Assembly (NCBI GenBank): GCA_030141605.1
Contig: JAQGDQ010000410.1
Location: forward strand, 1 to 62,000
From: Tubiluchus corallicola
Lineage: Eukaryota > Priapulida > Priapulimorpha > Priapulimorphida > Tubiluchidae
DNA: 62,000 nt
Direction: 5' to 3'
Shown here in pieces: positions 1-11,892 of the stretch (its first letter is position 1; every line of letters begins with the position of its first letter). The position numbers and the translations under genes are program-made. A model generated the notes under the pieces. It saw only the letters and a list, made by a program, of their open reading frames with translations, had not been told where the DNA came from and searched no databases.

Positions 1-327
1 TTTTCCTTTCATTCCGCTAAATTTAATTTTAAAAGATAGTTATCTTATGTGATAATGTCTTGGCTGCGCAAACATCACGTACTTTATACTTTGAAAGATT
101 ACGCAGCTGAAGATTGGTAATTTGTCGAATGCTCATAAGTGTTCGTACCAAGTTCGAACCAATCACCAGATATTTATTTTATCTTTTGAATTTTGCAAGT
201 TTGCAACAAGTCGATTTTACCTCTTGGAAAATCGTGTTTTATACGCAACTTAAGCGCTCCAGGCTACAACAGCAAGTAATCAATTATTGATACTTTTGAT
301 CTTAAGTGCGTTTTTGAAACATTTCAG

Positions 328-3300
328 ACGTCAACTGATAAAGATATTCAAAAGGTCTGGAAACGGATTAACAGCCGCCCAGATGTCAGCTTAATCTTAC
401 CGTACAACTATAACTTTTTGCACGATGTAGCAAAAGGAAAAACGGCTTGGATAGGAACGCATCAGGTATGTTAAAGGCCATGTACTCCTATTAACAGAGT
501 AGTGACTGAGGAAGCGAGGTTTTAACAAATAAAGTACGAAAACATAAAGAGACATATTTATTTACAACATCATTTGACCTGAAGTTTCAGCTTTTACACC
601 AATACATAGAAACCCACAAGTGAATTAGGTAAATAATTAAGAAAAATTCAGTAACCTTAATAACACTTACTATAACCAGAATCACTTTATATATATATAT
701 ATATATATATATAAAGTGATTCTGGTTATATATATATATATATATATATATCAAACAATTAAAACATTGAAACTAAAAAATGGTGGCCTGTTTTATGAAA
801 AAATTTCCATCTTATCATTTTGGTTATTGAAATGTATCACCGTGACATTACAGAATTTTCTCTTCACCCATAGACGAGGTACTATATGTAAACATTTATT
901 TTTTACTTTGTTATTATTAAGAGTACACTGTATTGCTAATTATCACTAAGATTGCTGCGTTTTACCTAATACACACTTGCGGGTTTCTATATTTTTGGTA
1001 CTGGTGTAGACGCTGAAACGTCAAGTCAAACAATAATGTAAATAAAAATATCTCGTTATATATGGCTGCTCGTATTTCTATTAATTGGGTTAACTTGGGC
1101 TTACAACTAGCTTTACGCTCCCCAGTATTATTTCTAGTATTTTCAGCAAAAAAAGCGAGACTGTTCATGAGCATTAATTGTAAAAATCATCATATTTTTC
1201 CGTTTATTGTAAACTTAATTGCAAATGATTTTAGTACAGTGCAGAAGCAATAAAAACCATTTAAATTTTTAGATCGTTAAATTAGTGATAATTATTTTGT
1301 AAACGATGTCAGTTTACAGCAGTTTACAATTTAGTATGGGCAATTTTGGGTATATTGGGAAGTCTTGATAGATGGCAGTCATGGCACTGAATTTAAGTTC
1401 AAGTGCAGGTTTTAATGTAAAATTTCGTATTGATTCATATTACAATGTAACTAACAATCAATACTATATAATATTTGCGTATTTTAGCAGCTTGATTATC
1501 AGATGTCTGTCAACTGTAAGCTAATAAGGATAGAAGAGACATATGGCAGCAGCTTAGGTGCCATACCGTTCCGAAAAGGTCTACCACACATGGATCTCAT
1601 AGCAGTTGAGTACGTATGTAATATCGCTGTTTACTTGTGTGTTTGTTTGTTCGTTTATTAAGCTCGTTTGTTTCTGATTTTTGTTTGATTGGTCGTCTGT
1701 CGGTCTGCTTGTTTTCTGTCGATCTGTCTATCTGCCTGTGTGCTTGTTCCCACTTGTTCCATCCGATGATTCAAGTGTGATCAACTGAATCAAAGACTGT
1801 TCAATTTTCAAAAATATATCATATTTCAATAAGTATCAGATCGATAGCTAATGACAAAGAAGTTGTAATAATCTCTCATATTAATATAAATATTTTTCAT
1901 GTTTTTCTTATTGCTTATTAACTTTAAATCATTGTATGACCTGGATATGACTTATCTTGCTGGTCTAATCAATTTTTGTGTTTCCATACGTTCATCTTGA
2001 AGTCTCAGGAAAGTTTTACCCTAGTTACCACCGATCGTAGAAGAATCAGCATTCGGCATGTACTTTTGCCAGTGCAGCTCCACTGAGTGGAATAAACTCA
2101 TTTTTAACTTGCGATCAATTACTAAATTTAACTGTTTTAAAACTAATGTTAAAACCCATCTTTTTACCAGTGCGTTTAATTAATGTGCCTGGTGAATTTT
2201 AAGTACTTTTGTGATTGCTGAGCGTGCTTGTATGCAATTATAATCCTATGCTATTAGGTAATCTATGGTAAAATGGGCTAATGTCGGACCTAGGCTAATG
2301 TCAGACAATGAGTTTTACGTTTTCATATAACCCATTAAATTACCGGGACGTTGTTTTTTCCCTTTATTGTTAATAGTGCCACACCACATCTTTAAACTGG
2401 CATTTTCACGTACAAGCACGCTTAGGGAGTACGTTTATCCTTAATTGTACTAACTTTTTTTAAATTTGCTAATGAACAGACCTAACGCATTAGCTATTTA
2501 CAGCAGCCCCTTCCGAAATGGATCATTATGTAAGGTACATTCATGCCACACTATAAAGCACCGTATTTGTTTCTTTATTATACAACTCACTCAGACTTTA
2601 CCCGAAGGCCTAGGGTAATTTTGGGACAATTGAATCTTTGTGTCCGAAATGATTATTTGTGAGAAGGTAAATAACATTGATTTTTTTGGCCATTTGAGCC
2701 AAAATGTAAAAGTAATATGGTTTTAATCGTTTTAAAAATGTGGAGAGAAAACTGTTACGAAAAGGCTAGTAAAATATTTGCAGCATACAAATATAAAAAA
2801 ACTTAAAGATTAAGGGAGGAAATTTTCAGCAGTGGAGCATGATCAAGTGCAATCTGCCATCAATGCACATTATTCACAAATGAACGACACAGAGAAAACG
2901 TCTGTGAGGGCATTGGTGCTTAATTACGTACGACGTTACTCTGCCAACTGTCCAACTTCACCTGCAAGTGTCCGACATTACCCGATTTTTTGAAATGACG
3001 TAGCAAAGCATTTAATTATCACATCATTTTACGTTTTACGCAACTACTCCGTTTTCTGCACTTCCTGATTCCTTATCAGCATAGCTTTACTCTATCGGGC
3101 ATTATTCTAAGAAAATTGTAAAAAATATTGATGGAAACCTGAAAAAAGCCATTTTGTCGTTCAAAAAGGCAAAAGACAAAAGTCAAAAGCCAGAAGTCAT
3201 GTTGACAATATTATCATTATCAGTCAAAATCTATTGAAACTTGGAGATATTTCAGCTGTAATAACTGTAGTTTACTTTTACAGCTGCAATAGAAATATGT

Positions 3301-3704
3301 GACCGTTCTAAACGTTTGGTAGAACTAAATGGCTTAAAATCTGCAAAAAGTTTTAACAGAGATGTTTTATTTAATTTAGGACTGTCTTGTTATCTTTCCA
3401 GATATGTCATTTGCAAGCTCCTTGAATATATCTAAAAAATCTGTTTGCTTTCTTTTTCAGGACAAACAACCTTATTCAAATTGGACTAATCGAAGACTGG
3501 TCAGCAAAATGGATACCAGTCAATTACAACTGCCCCCCTTCAAAAACGCTAGACATGAGAGATAGACTCCATCTTATGCTAGACTGGACAAAAATGTGTT
3601 TTCCCTTTTACATGTTAATCCTTAGTATAATATCATCCGTTATTTGTTTATTGACAGAATATGTTTACAGCTATTGTTGCAAGCGCGTCAACAGCAATTA
3701 TTGA
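328..3704 (+). CDS. ionotropic glutamate receptor-like gene A, 3' part (S2 and M4)
   Basis: Three exons join in frame: 328-465, 1488-1609 and 3461-3704, giving 167 residues to a TGA stop. The 5' part lies left of the window. The first exon (starts TSTDKDIQKVW) and second (QLDYQMSVNCKL ... AIPFRKG) form the S2 half of the ligand-binding domain. The last exon gives the conserved end of S2 (KWIPVNYNCPP) and one transmembrane helix, M4 (around CFPFYMLILSIISSVICLL), then a short basic tail without a recognisable PDZ motif. Exon lengths and phases (138 nt phase 0, 122 nt ending phase 2) equal those of genes B and C, which strongly supports the model. In the A-W-x-x-x motif, where iGluRs carry the acidic residue that holds the ligand amino group, this protein has T. 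An AATAAA lies at 3753-3758. The product should be a plasma-membrane ligand-gated cation channel subunit; ligand unknown. Confidence 0.85.
671..730. repeat. perfect 60-bp palindrome with AT core
   Basis: The first 30 bases (TATAACCAGAATCACTTTAT then AT repeats) are the exact reverse complement of the next 30, followed by a (TA)n run to about 751. It lies in the first visible intron of gene A and could extrude a hairpin. Confidence 0.9.
2268..2990. mobile_element. degenerate DNA-transposon-like element (inverted GGGYTAATGTCGGAC ends)
   Basis: The left edge has TGGGCTAATGTCGGACC and the right edge has GTCCGACATTACCCGA, which are imperfect inverted repeats about 700 bp apart in the second intron of gene A. 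Related strings occur inside (CCTAGGGTAATTTTGGGACA, TGTCCGAAATG). An open stretch at about 2827-2995 (begins AVEHDQVQSAINAHYSQMND) ends at the right repeat and may be transposase debris. No target-site duplication was settled. Confidence 0.4.
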
Positions 3705-6700
3705 CTAGTTGATATCCGTTTAATTACACCAAAAAGAAAAAAATAATTCTGAAATAAAACGCAAGATAATTATTAAGATACGTCTGATACGAACGCTTAT
3801 ATATTACTGCTTCTTTGTTTATGAAACGTTGTTCTGATGTGGTCTATTCTCAACTTTTCGTACAATTTCGCAATAGTGTTAATAAATTAAAAAGTTAATA
3901 AACGTAAATATATACACTGCACAACTTATTATATATATGTTATTTCAACTGCACATTCTGCTATTTCATAAAATGTATTTGTTAGATGTAGACAAGAAAA
4001 TAAAACTTTCTAATGCCTGCTATATACATCATGTTTCTTCAATTTATCGTAAATAAAAAACGAAGCAAAGCCATGCGCCAAACCAGCAGTAGAAATAAGT
4101 AGCCTGATTTTTTTACAGCTGGTTATTTGCGTGCATTTTCTGTAGCCGAGAAAAATTAAGCACTTCACGCTGTCACAGAAAAGAAACAGAGAGGTTACAG
4201 ATTAAAGGTGAGATATGGATATCGTGTTGTCAATTAAATAAATTTATCTTGGAAACAATTTGAGAATCGGTAAGACTTCCCGTTAATATTATACTTAAAA
4301 GAAGGCACAAGTTACATGGTATGACGTTGGGTGTGCTTTACTTTGCTGGTTGCCACCTTTCACTTGAAAATCAAGACGAAACTGGGAGACTTCGTGACTT
4401 TTCGTAAGCACGCGCAGCTTAAACGAATTCAAACTTCTGCAGCTTACCTAATGTTCACTCAAAATATTACAAACTAGCTATCTATTTTTTGTAAAAGCTT
4501 AGTATACTTTTGATGGACGTTAACAGTACGCTACTTTTCTTCAATGACCTCATTGAAGGAAGAATGGGCATTGAAAATAGGAGCTTCCACGGGTGAAGTA
4601 ATTGTGAGTTTAAAGCGATTTTACTACATACGCTAGGCGCTTATTGCAGTTTTATTACTAAATCATTCTAACAATTTTCGTGAACATTGAAATAAGCCTA
4701 ACGTACTAGAAAGCTTGGCCTTTCCTTTAAAGATCTATCGCGATGCAATCGAAAATGTTTAAAACACACACGGTTAGACTAGGTTTGAGCAAGCAGGTGT
4801 TAGGGCCTATTAAATGGTTAGCTGGTAGCGTATTTATTATTACTATTTATTATTACAGTATTTTATTTCATGACATTATTGCGGTATTTTATTTCATGAC
4901 AATAATTTCATCACAAAATCTCCATTATTGTAACGTATCGTATGAATTTTCTAAAACATAACAAAACATATTGCGAAAATGTATGTATATACATGATTAG
5001 ATCATTTTTACTTAGACAAAAAGGACAGACAAATGTTGCTGAATGGAACAAACATGTGGAAGACCTAAGACGTAAACATAAGAATGTAGTATACCGACTT
5101 TAGCACTATACTTACACCGCTGGATGTTGCCAGACTCTACTGTACAGAATAAAATAGTATTTATTTAAAGTTGATAGTTAGTAGGGCCTCTCAATTATTA
5201 TATTCATAAAGTTTAGCCTGGACAGCTTAGGTTGTTTAAAATCGAATTTTAACGCTTAGGTAAGTCTTTTTAATTGGTCATGCATAAATCGTTTTATATG
5301 TATTGTGCAGCCTTAAATAGATATAACTGAAATATCCTTCTGAGTAAAACAAGATTCAGATTTGTTTTACCACAAAACACTGGAAACAATTTATTGCAAA
5401 TGTAAGTAAAAATAGTAGTTATTCTGTACGGTAGCGGCTGTCCGTGAGCAAGAGTTTGTGAGGCAGACGCTCAGGGGTGTGGCTTAGTGCCGACTGCGAT
5501 CTGGGCATTGCTGTCTCGCTATTAGTATTTTTCAATTTCGCGTTAGGAAACTTTTTGTTATTTCCGATGTCTGTCATAATGAAAATGTTGTTCGCAGAAA
5601 CAGATGTGTAACACGAATAAGACAAAAAATCTTGTCAAGCAATTTGCCAAAGAGCCTAGCAGACGACGTGTTTTTATCAGAAATATTAGTAGGGATGTAA
5701 CGTATACTTAGTATGACAAATGATGATGTTAAAAGACATCAACTCACACGGAGTAGTTTCTCTTCTATCTGTTTCGAATTACGCAAATATTTAGTTCGCG
5801 CAGCTGAACGCCTCTTCTTTTTACATATATATATAGCTGCTGCTAGATAAAAGTCCCTTCTAGTTTTGGGCTCTTGCCTGAGGAGATATTTAAAATCTTG
5901 TTGTGCTGTTTTTTACTTGTCGGTCTGACAACCTGTCTGTCCGTCTATCTACATTGGTCACGCCCTTCCTCACGCCTGTCTACCTGCCTCTTTGTTGACC
6001 CGTCGAAATTTTGTTTCTTTAGGCATGTCTGTTTGCTCGTCTCTTTATCGCCAATCATTTGTTCATTTGCTTAAGTAGACACCATTAACTTGTTCGTCCA
6101 TCTGTCTGTATATCTGCCTAGTTGATCTGCACCTACACCTAGTTACACAATCTTCTTTTACCTAACTGCCTTGTTATTTAATTGCCCATTTTAATCAGAC
6201 TATCTAGTGCCTAATTACCTGCATTTGTGTTGGTTTGTTTGTTTGTGCGCATATAGTTAGTTGTTGGTGCACTTATGTACCGGTATAATAGTTTTCTACT
6301 TATTTGGGTATTATGAATAATGAGTAATAGCAACTAAACATCACTGAGTTCAGTTTGGTTTTTCTGTCGTAGTAAATTCATGACAACAAAAACAACTAAA
6401 CAACCAATTATAACTCAATGCCAACTGCCGCTCGAAAGAGATAAGACACTAAACTCATCGCGTGATGCAGATTCTACCTCTAGCATTAAACATTCACACA
6501 CCGGTCGGACAGGTGCTATCATAAGCGCTTTTGACAGTCAATTTAACAAACCGATTAAACAATTAAACCAATTAAGACCTTTTGAGGCATACTTAATTTT
6601 TGCTCCGTACCGTGTTTTGTTAGCTCTTTTTTTACAGAAATAAATAATCAACGACCCCCCCCCCCCCACAAAAGCAAAAGGTCCGGGAAACCTTTCTATG

Positions 6701-7392
6701 TAGCACTTAGTACAATTTTGTGTTATAAACGATAGGAAATACTTTTATACTACTGAAATCTTCTTTACGACAAAAGCAGAACAATATCGAAGACTACTTT
6801 TAGTTGTACTCACAAAGAATACATATGTTGGTCTATAAATTTAAAGACAATAATAATTCACAATTACCTATCAGAAGCTGAAGGCTTCTCGTTTATCCTA
6901 CATGGTGCTATTATTGATGAGATGAAATGCAGCTGCACAAAATGTTGACACAGTTACTGTAGACTGTAATAACATTTAGCAACAGACCAAACAAAACACT
7001 TTGAAATTAATACACTACTAATTGAAAGCTAATACATAGAAGTTATATCTGTAAGCCAATACATGCTCTCTCTGACATTTGTAAGAAAAGTGGTATGAAA
7101 GAGCTGATTAAAGTCATTCCTATATATGTATGTCATTTAGTGACTCCCATTTATCTCCAGTAAATGTGAGTGTATTTTATCACTTCTCTGCAAATTCACG
7201 GTAATGCAGTTCGTGATAGGTATAGATAATTTCGCTAAAGAACGATTACGATTACGGTTACGATTCTGAACGTAACAGTTCCGTACAATCTTTTGTGTTT
7301 ATTTACTTCTATGTTCACGACATATAACAATTTTAGCAACTAGCGGCATATTACAGTTACTGATTTATTACTTCCACAGGTAAAGGTAGAAA
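3705..7392. other. intergenic region between receptor genes A and B
   Basis: I see no supported gene. It holds gene A's 3' region with a polyadenylation signal at 3753, AT-rich unique sequence, a TCTG/CTGT-rich low-complexity patch near 5920-6130, and a run of about 13 C at 6655-6667. Short ORFs here show no family signature. The promoter of gene B should lie in the last few hundred bases; a good 3' splice site (TTACTTCCACAG) just before 7381 suggests a separate 5' untranslated exon upstream. Confidence 0.5.
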
Positions 7393-7919
7393 ATGGGCTA
7401 CGTTCAGGCACACGTGTTTGTAACCGTAGTGTTTTTAATTACGTTCTCGACGCCTGCACCAAATGAGCATGATGTCAAGCCAGCAGCAATGACGTCAACA
7501 TTTGGGGACAACTGCCGCGGCTCTGGTAACTTAGAAAACGGTCTGCTTAATGTCATTAGATTGGAGAACTGGAAGGATATTTTGATAGTACACAGTAAAC
7601 CGGGTAGGCTTTCTTTTTTCATCCGAAGCGTCACAAACAACAACACTAGTAGCCACTCGAGGGGGCTACAATAGAAAAGTGTTGATAGAGAAGTAGGTCA
7701 CTTGTAACAAATTTGCCAGTGACATATTCTTTTTGAAGTAGCCGAGGTCCTAATTGGCAAAAAATTTTGTTGGAGATTCTTACGGTTACAGGTTCGACGG
7801 AAGAAACTGGATTTTTGTAAACAGCTACTACGCATGTAGGATTTTGCAAAAAGAAACTATGACAAGTATCAATAAAACAGGAAATTGCTGAGAGAACTGC
7901 CACCGTTTAGATACCTGTA

Positions 7920-7973
<54 letters not shown>

Positions 7974-10900
7974 GATAATGATCATGATGATTATCATCAT
8001 CAAAATCATCTAAGTTACCTAAGAGACCTGTGGCGTGCAAAGGTTGCAGCAGTATCAACAGGCTGGCATTTTAATTTAGCAGTCCGTCAAGTAGATAAAG
8101 CTTGTGCAGACACACAATTTTAAATTGCGCAACAGGCGTTATGGAGCTTGAGGATGTTGCATATATTTCTGCATTATTAATTCACGAAATATTGGGCTCA
8201 CTTAATAACTAGGCAGCAGTTACTGAGTGGGCAGTTTTAGAAACCTTAAGACGTCTCACGGGCTCATCCGTGTTAATTCATTAGTTGTATCGGATGAGTC
8301 CAATTTATTTTGATGAACTTTTCTTTTGATGATGATGCATATCATTTGCTGTACATTACCTATCTCGACATCAAGTGGATAAAACATTTCCTCAAACAGA
8401 CGACTTATCTTCCGAATTCCGTAGCTTACTGCTTTATGCAAGCTCACGTCTGTGACTTGGGCAAGTTTTACATCATAATCTAGTCGTTAATAAACTACCT
8501 CTACTGGTCTTCACTTCTTTTGTGATTTCACTTAGCTAGGTTCTAAAACTTGAGTATTTGACTATTTCAGAATCGGAAAAAACGCAGAAAAATAAAACCG
8601 AAAACCTAGTAACAATACATGTAATTTTTGTGTTCAAATTTTTTTCATTAACAGGAGACTATCATTTGAAAATGATATTAAAAAAGCTGGCAGATAACTA
8701 CACAAAAGCGTTGTTGGTGTCACACCACGTATTCTATTACCTTGTAACCCAGACAAATTTGAAGAAATCTTTGCACAAAAAAAGCACTGATCTTCACAAA
8801 GAAACTTATTTTGTGGTATTTATGGCTGAAAAAGATTCACTGTTTTTTATTGAAGAGGTATGTGATAAATATTTATTTCTACATTTTTTCATATAACATA
8901 ACATTTTTAAGCTGTTATTGCTCTTTATTGTTGTTGGCATAGTATAACTTTGTAGAAGTACAATCGAGCCAAACTAGCACTACTATATATGTATAAATAA
9001 TTTCAGTCATATGTATATGTATATAGCACAACCATATATGTATAATTAATTTCGGTCATATGTATATGTATATGTATATACATATATACATATACATATC
9101 ACCGAAATTAATTATACATATATAGTAGTGCTATATATATGTAGAATATAGTACTATATATATAACCGACGGGCTACAGCTCAACGACTGCACCATTTTC
9201 GGCGATCTATATATCAAATGAATCTTGCATTATTATAATGGCGCCTTCAGACTAGAAAGTTCCCTCGCAATTTATTGTTCAATTTCTCTCTGAGAGTTTC
9301 AACTTGCGCAAGAACTCTCAGCAACTCTCGCTAAGTTTGCAATAAAATTTCGAGAGAAGTTGTCAAACTATTCACACTTGCGAGTTTACTCTCGATGATA
9401 AGATGCGCAATAAGTTACGAGAGAACTCTCTAGTCTGAAGGCTCCATAAAAGCACTCCTGCAATAATTTATTAAACAATAGTGCAAAATGTCTGAAATGC
9501 CTGGATAATTAGCTCAGTCGCTCATTTATAAATTTTGCTTGGAAAAATTCCAGTGACAGTCGAACTTTAAACTTGTCTGACCTTACGACCAATGCTCAGA
9601 ATGCACGTATTTAGTTCTGAACATGTCATAAGCCTAGCAAGTTTAAAGTTGAATACTTGATAAAAGTTGTATCATCACTTGAATACAGTGATAAATTAGC
9701 ACAAAAGGAGTAAATTCTAAATATAATTTAATGTTACTCTCTTTTCACATGTTATTTTTTCTCGTAGGCAAATGAAGCAAAACTGTTTCGTAGCCAGTTT
9801 TACTGGATTTTCCTGTCTCATGAAAGAAACACGACACTTCTCAACAAAATTTCTACTCACATAGGTGCGGATGCAAACATTCTTTTCATGACATGTACGC
9901 CTACTTCTGATTCAGCAACCGTGAGTTAATCGTCTTTTGAGTGTAAATCATTTCAGCAAACTTATTTCTAACGTATCAGTATAAATTTGCTAAAACCTGG
10001 TTGCAGACACAATGAGCTAACGCTGTTGTAATTTGACTGCAACGAGGTGTCACATTCATTTAAAAAGCGATGACATACATATTATATACATGATATATTA
10101 TATTATGGTATACAGAAGTACATGCGGCTGTTAATAATCGTGCTCTTTTCCTATACTTAAAGACGTGTTTTTAAGTGACAAGTATAAGAAGCATCTAAGG
10201 GAAAATCGTTCCCGCAAATAGCAAATAGTCACAGATGTATAAATGTATTTGAACATCATATACTGTAGCAACGAAAAGTTCTTGTTTATTACAATAACTG
10301 CTACTTTGTAGCAAGCTTACTGCTTGCAAAACACCAGATTTCCTTCCAGCATTTCGTGACTCTATCGTTAATCCGATGATCCACGGTCCATGTCCAGGTT
10401 TATTTACTTTTCTCTATAAATTCGTTCACAAAATTTAGTGGCGCAGTGCAAAGAAATACCAGAAATAATCAAAGAAGAAAAATAAAATTGCAGAAGTCCA
10501 AATATAATTTGATGTAATTACAGTTTGGCAGCCTAGCTATAACTTGCACAACTATTTGCACTTTTTGTACTATCTTTCGTATTGAAAATTTAGAATGTGC
10601 CTTTTATCCACATCGCACATTTACAACAAATTCTTTTATTGAATGCATATAGGACAAAAGCGACAAGTGTTCTACTGAACCTACATCTCAAAGTGCATCA
10701 GACGGTGTACTGATAGAAAGTTTTGAACCAATTGAAGGTTTCAGACCCGTTGCCTATTATAAGTCAACAATAGAATATGCGCAACCTACGAAAACTCTTT
10801 TCATAAATTCTGTGCATTTGATTGGGTTCAAAGGAGCTCAGTTTATTGCTGCATATGCATTGGTGAGTATAATGGCTAACCGTCATAACATTAATTCCTA

Positions 10901-11794
10901 AAACGGCTTGAAACGTAAAACGGCGTAGTCAATGTGCTAAATTAAGAAAAGAGTACAAGTAAACAGGTTAGTTAATCGTTTTACTGGTACCCTAGATACC
11001 TTTATAGAAAATAAAAACGCACGTATAACTAAATGGCGCAAGTAAATAATATAGTAGTCGATTTCAGAATAATTCTGGGATTGCACAACCGGTACAATTA
11101 TGTGTATGATAAAGTGTGCCAATCAGTTCACTTTTTAGCAGCACTTCTTTACAACCATCATAATATCTTTTCTGTTAGCATAACATCGTGCGCCATAGGC
11201 AATAATGAGGAGGCACCTTTTCCGCCCTAACGTTAAAGTCATTTAACATGATTAATTAATTGCCGGTTGAGAAATTGTTTACCACAGCTTATAGAAATGT
11301 TGTACGATTACGTTAATTCTTCATGGCTTGGCTATTGAAAAAGACGGAAGGCAACGAAAGCATAGAGAGGAACGATTATGTGAATTTTGTCAATAAAATA
11401 AGTTCATAAAGGACGAGGAACATTTTATTCTGTGATGTAAAAGAACTGAACTGACAAGTAAATTATGCATAAAGTTGAAAACTGTAGCCTCACTGATCTA
11501 ATGCACAATTTTGATAACATATATAAATTTTCAAAATTTCTACTATGTGCACAAGTATGCTTTTAAATTTCACTAGTTTTTGGCTCTTTTTGGTGCAAAA
11601 TAATTTTTGCGGTCATAGTAACATTTTATGTGACACGACAGGCGTCATTGTAGTTAAAAACGCTACGTAATTTTTTGTTTATTGTAAAATCTGATTTGCT
11701 GCAGTAAAAACGCGAAATATATTAAGGAAAATGAATCTAGTACGGCTGCTGGTGGTGGTGGTGGCGGCGGTGGTGGTGGTGGTGGTGGTGCTGC

Positions 11795-11892
<98 letters not shown>

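Noticed and set aside
6380-6643. 87-codon ORF upstream of gene B
   Set aside because: No hydrophobic or family pattern, no splice links; treated as chance.
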